Source of the DNA: a virus
Virus record (IMG/VR): IMGVR_UViG_3300030103_005374
Location: 1-21,747 of that record
Length of the DNA: 21,747 nucleotides
Direction: 5' to 3' (one strand)
The stretch's first letter is position 1, and each line of letters starts with the position of its first letter. The notes beneath the pieces were generated by a model. It saw nothing but the letters and a program-made list of their open reading frames with translations. It was not told the origin of the DNA and searched no databases. Shown here piece by piece: positions 1 to 6,521 of this stretch. A program made the position numbers and the translations under genes.

Positions 1-177
1 TTGCATACGATGGGTAGATGGTTTGGATTGCCCTGGCGTAATCATAGGAAAAGTTCTCATTTTCCTGGCTTTTTCTATTTTACCATTTGTAGTACAGGTT
101 TTAAGAAAAATAATTAAAACTAAAGCGAATGTTAATCTAGTTCCCCATTTGTCAATAAATTCTACTAATTTTTTCAT
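1..177 (-). CDS. Small membrane protein, C-terminus cut by left window edge
   Basis: Reading the minus strand from the ATG at 177 gives 59 codons without a stop up to the window edge, so the end of the gene is outside. The protein starts MKKLVEFIDKWGTRLT, followed by one hydrophobic segment (about residues 15-26, FALVLIIFL), then KTCTTNGK and a basic stretch. This suggests a single-pass inner-membrane protein with a short N-terminal part. The Cys after the membrane segment sits in LKTC, which is not a canonical lipobox, so I do not call it a lipoprotein. It lies downstream of the intrinsic terminator that ends the sigma-factor transcript and so probably has its own promoter. The start fits an A-rich leader (AAAAAAGAT before ATG) without a real Shine-Dalgarno sequence. 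Function unknown. Confidence 0.6.
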   Translation of the reverse strand, partial: MKKLVEFIDKWGTRLTFALVLIIFLKTCTTNGKIEKARKMRTFPMITPGQSKPSTHRMQ

Positions 178-200
178 ATCTTTTTTTTTATTTTATATTA

Positions 201-232
201 TATAAATATCTATTACAATAAATAATAGCAAA
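201..232 (-). promoter_or_regulatory. Weak candidate promoter for the small membrane protein gene
   Basis: On the minus strand TTTG (232-229) is followed after exactly 20 nt by TATTTATA (208-201). The second box matches the Bacteroidota -7 consensus TAnnTTTG only partly. The gene lies after a strong terminator and needs some promoter here, and the 20-nt spacing is the same as at the better promoters of this window. Leader to the ATG would be about 20 nt. Confidence 0.25.
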
Positions 233-248
233 ACATAAAAAAGTATAT

Positions 249-280
249 AAAAAAAGGGGGTTATTTACCCCCTTTATATT
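249..280 (-). terminator. Intrinsic terminator after the sigma factor gene
   Basis: Read on the minus strand, AAAGGGGG (275-268), a 7-nt loop and CCCCCTTT (260-253) form a perfect 8-bp stem, and the T-run continues to 249. This is a textbook rho-independent terminator placed 14-20 nt after the stop codon of the sigma gene (295). In such an AT-rich window the five G-C pairs stand out. Confidence 0.9.
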
Positions 281-294
281 AAATAGTTGAAATT

Positions 295-1110
295 TTATAG
301 TTCATCTTCACCCATATAATCAAATATGTCTCCTACATTATTCCTAATTTTTCGTATTGCAGATTCTTTAATTTGTCGTATTCTCTCTTTAGTTAACCCT
401 AATTCTTCTCCAATAGTTTCTAAAGTCATAGGGCTCCCATAAATACCAAAATAACAATTAACTATCTCTCTTTCTCTGTCACTTAAATAAGACATAACTT
501 TTTTAAGTCTACCACTTAATGTATCATTTTTGTCTACATTTGAATCTGGACTAGCAAAAGTGTCATCTTTTATAAGTGCACCTAATTCATCACCATCTTC
601 ATTAATTTGTTTGTTGAGTGATCCACAAGTGGGTACATGTACATATTCTACTTCATCAGCAGTAGGTAATCTCTCAAACTCTTTTTCAAATTGTTCTATT
701 TCTTTTTTTATTTTAGATAATTTATTAACCATATTTGCAGGTATCCTTACCATTCTGGAATTATCATTTAAACATTGTAGTATAGCTTGTTTAACCCACC
801 ACACGGCATAAGATATGAATTTAAAACCTTTAGTGTGGTCAAATCTTTTAGCAGCAGTTATTAATCCGTAATTTCCTTCCGATATTAAATCTGCAAGTGA
901 TATACCTTGATTTTGATATTCTTTAGCTATTGCAATAACAAATCGTAAATTTGCCATAACTAATTCATCGATAGCCTTTTCATCGCCAGCAGCAATCCTC
1001 TTAGCAATTTCTATTTCTTGTTGTGGTGTAATCTGTTCACTTTTTCTCACATCTTTTAGATATTTAGACATGGAATCTTCCTTAGTGTTAATATATCTTC
1101 TATAATCCAT
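295..1110 (-). CDS. Sigma-70 family RNA polymerase sigma factor (RpoD-like, short Bacteroidota type)
   Basis: Directs host RNA polymerase to promoters. The 271 residues show region 1.2 (about 16-47, SKYLKDV...AAGDEKAIDELV), regions 2.1-2.4 (about 50-123, with NLRFVIAIAKEYQNQG, ISLADLISEGNYGLI, FISYAVWWVKQAI and RMVRIP) and region 4 with its helix-turn-helix (about 200-257, MTLETIGEELGL, TKERIRQIKESAIRKIR). It resembles the roughly 287-residue Bacteroidota housekeeping sigma more than T4 gp55. Region 3 (about 130-185) is shortened and diverged compared with the host type. The ATG at 1110 is 10 nt after the preceding stop; MSKYLKDV at residue 14 is an alternative start. It is the last gene before the terminator at 249-280 and is probably transcribed with the 164-residue gene. 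Its target promoters cannot be read from sequence, but the near-host region 2.4/4.2 pattern makes the TTTG/TAnnTTTG sites in this window plausible targets. Confidence 0.93.
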   Translation of the reverse strand: MDYRRYINTKEDSMSKYLKDVRKSEQITPQQEIEIAKRIAAGDEKAIDELVMANLRFVIAIAKEYQNQGISLADLISEGNYGLITAAKRFDHTKGFKFISYAVWWVKQAILQCLNDNSRMVRIPANMVNKLSKIKKEIEQFEKEFERLPTADEVEYVHVPTCGSLNKQINEDGDELGALIKDDTFASPDSNVDKNDTLSGRLKKVMSYLSDREREIVNCYFGIYGSPMTLETIGEELGLTKERIRQIKESAIRKIRNNVGDIFDYMGEDEL

Positions 1111-1120
1111 AATTTTTAGT

Positions 1121-1615
1121 TTATTGTTGTTTAGAATATTCTTTTAAATATTGTTTTTCTATTTTAGATAATTTATCTAACCCTACTTTACTAATTTTAT
1201 CTAAAAGTTCATCCATAGTAGGTTTAATTGGTTCTATATCAATTATTTTATTTAAATCAGGTATTTCCTCACTAGATGTCATTATATTTTCCATTTTTAA
1301 TCTAGCTTCAAATAATGGAGTAAACTCTGTATTATCTACTTTCCCACCAAATAAAGCTTCTTGAAATTTTTCAATTAATAAATTTGCAGAAAATGTTGCC
1401 GGTAACATTTCAAATACAATGTACGCCCTTTTTTCCATATTTAAAAATTCTTCTAATTCTATAATGTTTAATTCTGACTTGAATGTTGCGATTATAATTT
1501 CTTCTCCTGTCGCAAAATTTACAATATCGTTTGATATATACTCTAAATCTTTTTGTATTTGTTCTATATCGTCTAAACCTATCAAACAATATTTTTTTAA
1601 TCTTATTTGTTCCAT
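1121..1615 (-). CDS. Protein of unknown function, with a C-terminal helical motif known from Bacteroidota proteins
   Basis: The 164-residue protein is not recognised as a whole. The N-terminal two thirds are mixed alpha/beta, acidic, and without membrane segments or evident catalytic motifs. The last 35 residues (MDELLDKISKVGLDKLSK, then EKQYLKEYSKQ) follow the pattern (I/L)LDKISxxGxxxLxxxEKxxLxxxS, which I know from the C-termini of various Bacteroidota proteins; it looks like a small helical interaction module. The gene lies between gp46 and the sigma factor and is followed by it after 5 nt of spacer plus leader, so the two are likely one transcript from the promoter at 1677-1707. A role together with the sigma factor is only suggested by position. 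Confidence 0.8.
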   Translation of the reverse strand: MEQIRLKKYCLIGLDDIEQIQKDLEYISNDIVNFATGEEIIIATFKSELNIIELEEFLNMEKRAYIVFEMLPATFSANLLIEKFQEALFGGKVDNTEFTPLFEARLKMENIMTSSEEIPDLNKIIDIEPIKPTMDELLDKISKVGLDKLSKIEKQYLKEYSKQQ

Positions 1616-1676
1616 TTTAAAACTTTTAGTTATTAAATATATATGTACAAATTAAGTACCATTACCTAATTTTAGA

Positions 1677-1707
1677 CAAATATAAGTAAAATTATTTAAT
1701 CTGCAAT
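1677..1707 (-). promoter_or_regulatory. Bacteroidota-type promoter before the 164-residue gene and sigma factor
   Basis: ATTG (1707-1704), 19 nt, then TATATTTG (1684-1677), a perfect match to the -7 consensus TAnnTTTG. The ATG is at 1615, so the leader would be about 55 nt, unlike the near-leaderless sites elsewhere in the window. It starts inside the last codons of gp46 (stop at 1692), so it would give the sigma factor a transcript separate from gp47-gp46. Confidence 0.6.
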
Positions 1708-4073
1708 GACGAAACGTCATTATTTTTTTCAATTGTTATAATTTTGTCACCCCAATCTTGTGTAATAGGGTTATGTGTTATGAGTAAAATTACCTCATAC
1801 ATCTTTTTTATCTTATCAAAAAATATTTTAACATAATCTAAATTTATGTTTGCAACTTTACCCAATACCTCGTCAAATACTATTACATTTGGTTTTGGTA
1901 ATGTTGATATTCTACCTAAGACACATCTTAATGCTAAGGATGCTAAAGTTGTTTCTAAACCAGAACCAGACTTTAACTTTTTAGTAACGTCTTTTTTGAC
2001 TATATTAAAGTCTACTTCATTTTTATCATTAATCTCTAATTGTATTTGAAAATCACATACTTCATCTAACAGTCTGTCTAATTCATAATTGATTATAGGT
2101 ATTACTGAAGATAAAACTAGTTTAGATATACCATTTTTACCTATCATCCTATTATAAATCTCAAATATTTTTAATACTTCTTCTTCTCTTAATATTTGTT
2201 CTATTATATTTTGATTATCAATATTGTTTTGTTTTTTAACTTTATTATCGTTTTTTAAATCTTGTATTTCATTTCTAATACTGTCTCTTTTTTTATTTAA
2301 TTTTTCCAATAATTGATTGTAACCTAATATTTTACTTTCTAAATTTCTATTCTTCTCAATATATTCAATATTACGTTCATAGTTCTTATGTAGATTCATT
2401 TTTTCTTTTAAATCAACTCTTAACCCATCAATCTCTACTTCTAATCTGTCTCTACTTAATTCTAACTTATCTTTTTCATCGGAAATAGTTTTTAGATTAC
2501 TTTGTTTATCCAAAGACTTAAGTGTAACACCTAACTCTTTTTGTATTACTTTTATTAAATCTTTTATATTTTTTAAATTTTTCTTTTCCTCTTTTATTTC
2601 TTTGCTATGATCAACATCTTCTAATGCTCTTTTACATGTAGGACAAATTTCTCCCTCCTCCAAATTTTTTATTAATAATTCTTTTCTTTCTTTATTACTT
2701 AATTCTTTACTTTCTTTCAATAGTAAATCTTTTTCTTCTTCTCTAATCTCATCATGTTTGTCTTCATCATAATCTACATCACCTATCTTAGTAATGTTTT
2801 TTATAATATCATCTAAAGATTTTTTCTTAGTAACACCTTCATCAGTTAAAGTATCTATTTCATCTTTAAGTGTTTTAGGATTAACATTACTAACTTCATC
2901 ATCAATCACATATTTTTCGGATAATAAAATTTCTTTTTTAGAATTAGCTTCAGATATTTCACCATCTATTTTTAATAATTTATTATTATTTTCTTTTATT
3001 AATTCTTTATTTTCTTTTATCTTTATTAGATTATCCTCTATTTCAAATTCCAACTCTTTAGTATTATGAATATTAGATTTCATCTTACTTTTAAAATCCG
3101 TCATTAATCCTTTATTAATCTCTTCTTTTTTCTCAATAATTTCTAATCCAATAAATTTAGTTAAAAGTCTTCCTCTTTGGGTGGGTTTGGTTTCTAATAA
3201 ATCCTCTAGATTTTTTGCAGTTGCAACAATAGTTAACATAAAGTCATCAAAAGTACCTATAGTTTCAGAGATTAGTTTATCAGTTTCTCTTCTTTGTTCA
3301 CCCTCTAAATTTTCGTAACTACCATCAGATAATACCCTAAAGAAATTTAATTCTGAAGAAGTTTTATATTTACCAGTTTTACTTTTTTTTCTAAATAATT
3401 TTCTTTCAATTATATACTCATCCCCATCTATATTAATTTCTCCACCAACTACTACTTCATCTTTATCTGTAAATGTATTGAATATTTCTGATGCAGTGTC
3501 TGTCTTAGTAGTTTTACCAAAAAACAAAAACAAAAGAGAATCAATACTAAAAATAGTTTTACCACCTTGATTTGCAGGTAAAGAATTAACAATAGTTAAC
3601 CCTTTAAGTCCATTATAATCTATATTATTATCGTTACCAAAAGATAAAAAATTATCTATCCATAATTTATTTATACTCCATCTTCTATATCTTATATCTT
3701 CTTCACCTAAATTTACTAGTACATCATTAACTTTATCATCTAATCTACATAACCTATCAAAATCTATATCCACACCATTAATTTCAATCCATTGAGTAAA
3801 TAATTTACGTTGGTACGCAGTGTCCATTATATTATCGATTAAACCATCAGTAATATCTACTACTTTACCAACACTATTTTTTAAAATAGGTATAAAATTT
3901 ATTTTAATGGATGTTTTATTTAAACCATATTTATCAGAGAAATATGTTTTAACTCTACTAATTGTTTCTAATGTTCTATTTTCAGGATAATCTTGCCAAT
4001 CAACCCTTAACTGTGCGTTTTTAGGAACGTCTACTATTTTCTTTGTTCTTACCACTTCAATATTATTTTCCAT
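1692..4073 (-). CDS. gp46: SbcC/Rad50-like recombination ATPase (T4 gp46 type) with N-terminal extension
   Basis: ABC-ATPase subunit of the recombination nuclease complex with gp47; processes double-strand ends for recombination-dependent replication. Of 793 residues, about 133-310 form the N-lobe. Walker A is SLPANQGGKT (164-173): the Lys-Thr is kept, but the first Gly is Pro and the fourth position Gln. Long coiled coils follow (about 315-630) around a zinc-hook CPTC (477-480). The C-lobe has the signature SGSGLE (702-707, for LSGGE), Walker B NVIVFDE (729-735) and the switch His in LLITHNP (His767). T4 gp46 is about 560 residues and begins directly at the ATPase; here about 130 extra residues precede it (no motif recognised), and the coiled coils are longer. 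The ATG at 4073 lies 4 nt after the stop of the preceding gene, so it is translated in one operon with it and gp47. Confidence 0.95.
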   Translation of the reverse strand: MENNIEVVRTKKIVDVPKNAQLRVDWQDYPENRTLETISRVKTYFSDKYGLNKTSIKINFIPILKNSVGKVVDITDGLIDNIMDTAYQRKLFTQWIEINGVDIDFDRLCRLDDKVNDVLVNLGEEDIRYRRWSINKLWIDNFLSFGNDNNIDYNGLKGLTIVNSLPANQGGKTIFSIDSLLFLFFGKTTKTDTASEIFNTFTDKDEVVVGGEINIDGDEYIIERKLFRKKSKTGKYKTSSELNFFRVLSDGSYENLEGEQRRETDKLISETIGTFDDFMLTIVATAKNLEDLLETKPTQRGRLLTKFIGLEIIEKKEEINKGLMTDFKSKMKSNIHNTKELEFEIEDNLIKIKENKELIKENNNKLLKIDGEISEANSKKEILLSEKYVIDDEVSNVNPKTLKDEIDTLTDEGVTKKKSLDDIIKNITKIGDVDYDEDKHDEIREEEKDLLLKESKELSNKERKELLIKNLEEGEICPTCKRALEDVDHSKEIKEEKKNLKNIKDLIKVIQKELGVTLKSLDKQSNLKTISDEKDKLELSRDRLEVEIDGLRVDLKEKMNLHKNYERNIEYIEKNRNLESKILGYNQLLEKLNKKRDSIRNEIQDLKNDNKVKKQNNIDNQNIIEQILREEEVLKIFEIYNRMIGKNGISKLVLSSVIPIINYELDRLLDEVCDFQIQLEINDKNEVDFNIVKKDVTKKLKSGSGLETTLASLALRCVLGRISTLPKPNVIVFDEVLGKVANINLDYVKIFFDKIKKMYEVILLITHNPITQDWGDKIITIEKNNDVSSLQIK

Positions 4074-4077
4074 ATTA

Positions 4078-4737
4078 TTATTTTTTATCTATAAGATTAG
4101 AACCCCAATGTCCTCCAGTTCCCTCATCTTCATCGTATATATCTCTAAAAGATCTCCCTTTAGAAATAGTACTTTCGTTTTTTAAATTTGTTATATCTTT
4201 TTCTAAATCTAAAATAGTATTTTTAAGTTTTTTAATCTCTTTTTCTTTTTTATTTATAATACTTTTATTTTTTTTTATCTCTTCATCTTTATTTAAAGTT
4301 TCCGTTGTTTTTATTATATTATCTTTTTCTATTTTGTTTAGATTATTTTTAATATTAATAATATTTTTTTCTTTTTCATTAATAATGTCTTCTAATTTAC
4401 CTATTTTAATACCTAATTCATTTACTTGTTTATCATCTGTAATATAAACATCTTTCTCAATAGTTATTTCTTTAATAACTTCCTTTTCAACCGGTACTTC
4501 AACTAAAACCTCTTTAATAATTTCTACTGGAACTTCTTTCTCTACAACAACTTCCTTAATAACTTCAACAGGAACTTCTTTTTCAACTACTACTTCTTTA
4601 GTGACGGGTGCATTACCATATTTTTCTATATTAAATCCAGTCTTTATATTTTTTAAAATAAAATCGTCTATGTCTTCAATACCATTGAGTTTACAAAATT
4701 CTTTTATTTCGTCTCTTATTTTTTTAGGTATTCTCAT
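4078..4737 (-). CDS. Coiled-coil protein with VPVE-type repeats, between gp47 and gp46
   Basis: Unknown function. The 219 residues have three parts. An N-terminal helical head (1-45, starts MRIPKKIRDEIKEFCKLNGI) looks like a small folded domain. A repeat region (about 47-97) is built of 14-residue units such as KEVVVEKEVPVEVI, strongly alternating hydrophobic and charged. A long Lys/Glu/Asn/Ile-rich coiled coil (about 105-195) ends in a short tail with GTGGHWGSNLIDKK. The start codon overlaps the last base of the gp47 stop codon (TAATG type, shared base 4737), and gp46 follows after 4 nt; this is translational coupling. Position suggests a partner or regulator of the gp46/gp47 nuclease, for example a filamentous adaptor, but nothing in the sequence proves it. 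Confidence 0.85.
   Translation of the reverse strand: MRIPKKIRDEIKEFCKLNGIEDIDDFILKNIKTGFNIEKYGNAPVTKEVVVEKEVPVEVIKEVVVEKEVPVEIIKEVLVEVPVEKEVIKEITIEKDVYITDDKQVNELGIKIGKLEDIINEKEKNIINIKNNLNKIEKDNIIKTTETLNKDEEIKKNKSIINKKEKEIKKLKNTILDLEKDITNLKNESTISKGRSFRDIYDEDEGTGGHWGSNLIDKK
4447..4599 (-). repeat. Imperfect 42-nt coding repeat (14-residue units)
   Basis: Three full units and one partial unit encode KEVVVEKEVPVEVI, KEVVVEKEVPVEII, KEVLVEVPVEKEVI and KEITIEKDV. The protein repeat is much better conserved than the DNA, so selection seems to act on the alternating valine/charge pattern rather than on recent duplication. Confidence 0.85.
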
Positions 4738-5555
4738 TAAGCATTAGTTAGATATTCTTTACCTACTTCTAAATCTTCTAAAGAATTTATTTTAAAAACA
4801 TAATAACCATATTCTGTATCTATATCATGTTCTGTGTAATCTAAATGTTCTACATCCCATATTAAGTAACCATGTTCAGATACTCTCTCACCAAAGTCTT
4901 GTTGGATAAAACTACCACAATATGTTATATTTATACCTTTATGTACAAAATTTTGTCTGTGGTGGATATCACCCATAATAACTGCATCACACCCTTCAAA
5001 CTGTTTTAACTCTGCAGATTCATCAAATTCAAAACCTACTGAAGTTATTGCACCGTTAACTGGTGCATGAAATAAACCAATATATTTCTTGTCATTACCA
5101 TATTCTTTTCTACAAGCATCAATATCCGGTCTAGCGTTTTCTTCAAATATAGAATAACAACACCAAACTATGTTTTCATCTAAATAACACTTACTTTCAG
5201 TCATATAGTTCACATATGGGTTATTCATTATTTCTATTATTGGTGTTAAGGAATCCAACCTATCTTTATTATTTTCCAAAAGATCGTGATTACCCGCAAT
5301 TAAAACCACAGGACATAACTCACTACATTTATTAAGAAACCAAGAAACTAACATTGTTAACTCGTTTGATATAGTAATCTTTTGATGCACTATATCTCCT
5401 GCAATTACTATTCTACATTCTTCAAAAGATAAGTTGTTATCTTCTATATAAAATTTAACTTCATTGAGGAATTTGTTACAGACTTCTTTACATTCATTAT
5501 GTCTATTATAGGTTCTAAAATGTAAATCTGCAATGTGAAATAATTTTTTTATCAT
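4737..5555 (-). CDS. gp47: SbcD/Mre11-like recombination nuclease subunit (T4 gp47 type)
   Basis: Metal-dependent phosphoesterase that forms the recombination nuclease with gp46. In 272 residues the calcineurin-like motifs appear in order: DLH (Asp10, His12), GDIVH (53-57), GNHD (88-91), His163 in LFHAPV, and GDIHHRQ (195-201), which replaces the usual GHIH. All expected metal ligands seem present. The protein is shorter than T4 gp47 (about 339 residues); the C-terminal capping/partner-binding part after about residue 225 is short and ends in EDLEVGKEYLTNA. It is the first gene of a tight operon with the 219-residue coiled-coil protein and gp46, the T4 gene order. A promoter ends 4 nt before its ATG (5560-5591), so the mRNA may be leaderless. 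Confidence 0.95.
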   Translation of the reverse strand: MIKKLFHIADLHFRTYNRHNECKEVCNKFLNEVKFYIEDNNLSFEECRIVIAGDIVHQKITISNELTMLVSWFLNKCSELCPVVLIAGNHDLLENNKDRLDSLTPIIEIMNNPYVNYMTESKCYLDENIVWCCYSIFEENARPDIDACRKEYGNDKKYIGLFHAPVNGAITSVGFEFDESAELKQFEGCDAVIMGDIHHRQNFVHKGINITYCGSFIQQDFGERVSEHGYLIWDVEHLDYTEHDIDTEYGYYVFKINSLEDLEVGKEYLTNA

Positions 5556-5559
5556 ATCT

Positions 5560-5591
5560 TAAATATAATGATTTTTTATTGAAAAGACAAC
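5560..5591 (-). promoter_or_regulatory. Candidate near-leaderless promoter of the gp47-gp46 operon
   Basis: GTTG (5591-5588), exactly 20 nt, TATATTTA (5567-5560), AGAT, then the ATG at 5555. One mismatch in each box to TTTG and TAnnTTTG, but the 20-nt and 4-nt spacings equal those at four other genes in the window. Confidence 0.5.
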
Positions 5592-5595
5592 GCGA

Positions 5596-6129
5596 TTAGG
5601 CAGGAATTAGAGTAGTTAACATATTATCTACATGTTCACTATAATCTGCACATTTGATAACTTTATAATTTGGGTTGTCTTCATTAAACCAAACTAAATT
5701 ACATCTACCTAACTTTAAGTTAGTATTTTTCTCAATTATTTTTTTATAGATATTAAGTTGTAATGAATATGTATTAAATTCACATTTATCTAACATCCAT
5801 AAACACTCCTTCATTTTGTTACCATAATCATCCTTCATATTTAGACGAGTATTAGTCTTCCAATCCCATATCTCTAAAGTACCATATCTTTCATTCCAAA
5901 ATAACTGATCCACCATACCACATAACATATAGTCTTTATCACCAACCACTAACTCTGATTTAATTGGTACTAACTTACCTTTAGCTACTGTATCATTATA
6001 AAAGTTATGGAAATATCCTTCCATAATTTTATATGTTTCTTCTATCTCACTAAAATCCAATCCTTCAGGACTTTTAGTGGGGTAAGGCATTATCTTATTA
6101 TTTAGATAATTCTCAATATAAAGTTGCAT
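5596..6129 (-). CDS. PD-(D/E)XK (RecB-like) nuclease, catalytic C-terminal part in a separate frame
   Basis: Carries the nuclease core. Numbered from the ATG at 6129 (177 residues), the active-site pattern is Glu59 (SELVV), Asp74 (GMVDQL), EIWDWKT with Asp89-X-Lys91, and QLNIY (Gln124, Tyr128), the QxxxY motif of RecB/Cas4-type nucleases. The frame is open upstream to 6261, but that extension looks like the shadow of the N-terminal half in the other frame, so it is not used. The ATG at 6129 lies 17 nt inside the end of the upstream frame. Either a formerly single nuclease is now made as two coupled polypeptides, or one frame change (programmed, mutational or an assembly error) joins them. Likely role is DNA-end processing or degradation; it is followed 40 nt later by gp47. 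Confidence 0.7.
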   Translation of the reverse strand: MQLYIENYLNNKIMPYPTKSPEGLDFSEIEETYKIMEGYFHNFYNDTVAKGKLVPIKSELVVGDKDYMLCGMVDQLFWNERYGTLEIWDWKTNTRLNMKDDYGNKMKECLWMLDKCEFNTYSLQLNIYKKIIEKNTNLKLGRCNLVWFNEDNPNYKVIKCADYSEHVDNMLTTLIPA

Positions 6130-6469
6130 GATTGTTTTTATACTTCCATAACTTTTTGATGTCTTCTTCACTAGTACATTCCTCTGATGGTTTTGGTTTA
6201 GAGTAATCAGGTCTATCATACGGATCACCTTCCATAGGATAAAAGTTTTGTTTATGTGCAAACTTATCTGCCATACTTTTAGCCTTATATATATGTCCTT
6301 GTTTTTCTGCCCATTTATCTGGTTTATCTACATTAGATTCAAAGTCTTCTTCAAACTTATGAATGAAACCAGTACAGGATATTGTTTTCTCTCCATCAAT
6401 ATAATACGTATGAGGTTCGTCATAATATTTTATATTGTTGAATACGGATAATTCTTTAATAATCTCCAT
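6113..6469 (-). CDS. PD-(D/E)XK nuclease, N-terminal part (frame broken at 3' end)
   Basis: 118 residues from the ATG at 6469. The pattern HTYYIDGEKTISCTGFI (20-36) and the following Phe/Glu-rich helix match the usual beginning of phage RecB-like exonucleases (H.Y..dg..l.SvT.l...f). The frame ends in IKKLWKYKNNHATLY, just where the family normally has a Gly-Thr...His...Ile-Glu helix before the catalytic core; the continuation (LYIENYLNN) is in the frame of the gene at 5596-6129. The open frame extends up to 6502, but the promoter at 6490-6521 places the transcription start near 6484, so the ATG at 6469 is preferred. With the second part the product would be about 290 residues, a normal length for this family. 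Confidence 0.7.
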   Translation of the reverse strand: MEIIKELSVFNNIKYYDEPHTYYIDGEKTISCTGFIHKFEEDFESNVDKPDKWAEKQGHIYKAKSMADKFAHKQNFYPMEGDPYDRPDYSKPKPSEECTSEEDIKKLWKYKNNHATLY

Positions 6470-6489
6470 TTTTTGTATATTTATTATTA

Positions 6490-6521
6490 CAAAGATAAGC
6501 ATTTATTTTTAAAAAAACAAA
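6490..6521 (-). promoter_or_regulatory. Bacteroidota-type promoter of the split nuclease gene
   Basis: TTTG (6521-6518), 20 nt, TATCTTTG (6497-6490), both boxes perfect matches. The leader to the ATG at 6469 would be about 15 nt. The upstream box overlaps the start codon of the divergent plus-strand gene by one base, so activity of this promoter and initiation of the plus-strand gene may interfere. Confidence 0.65.

Noticed and set aside
23-205. Plus-strand open frame of 60 codons with hydrophobic product
   Set aside because: It is the reverse of the minus-strand membrane gene starting at 177, which has a natural start and continues off the edge; hydrophobicity is an effect of the AT-rich antisense.
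6130-6261. N-terminal extension of the catalytic nuclease frame to 6261
   Set aside because: The same DNA encodes the conserved-looking N-terminal half in another frame, so the extension is most likely a shadow.
6473-6520. TTG start extending the plus-strand gene by 16 residues
   Set aside because: The extension (LYIYYYKDKHLF) is AT-rich noise lying over the divergent promoter; the ATG at 6521 gives a more natural start.
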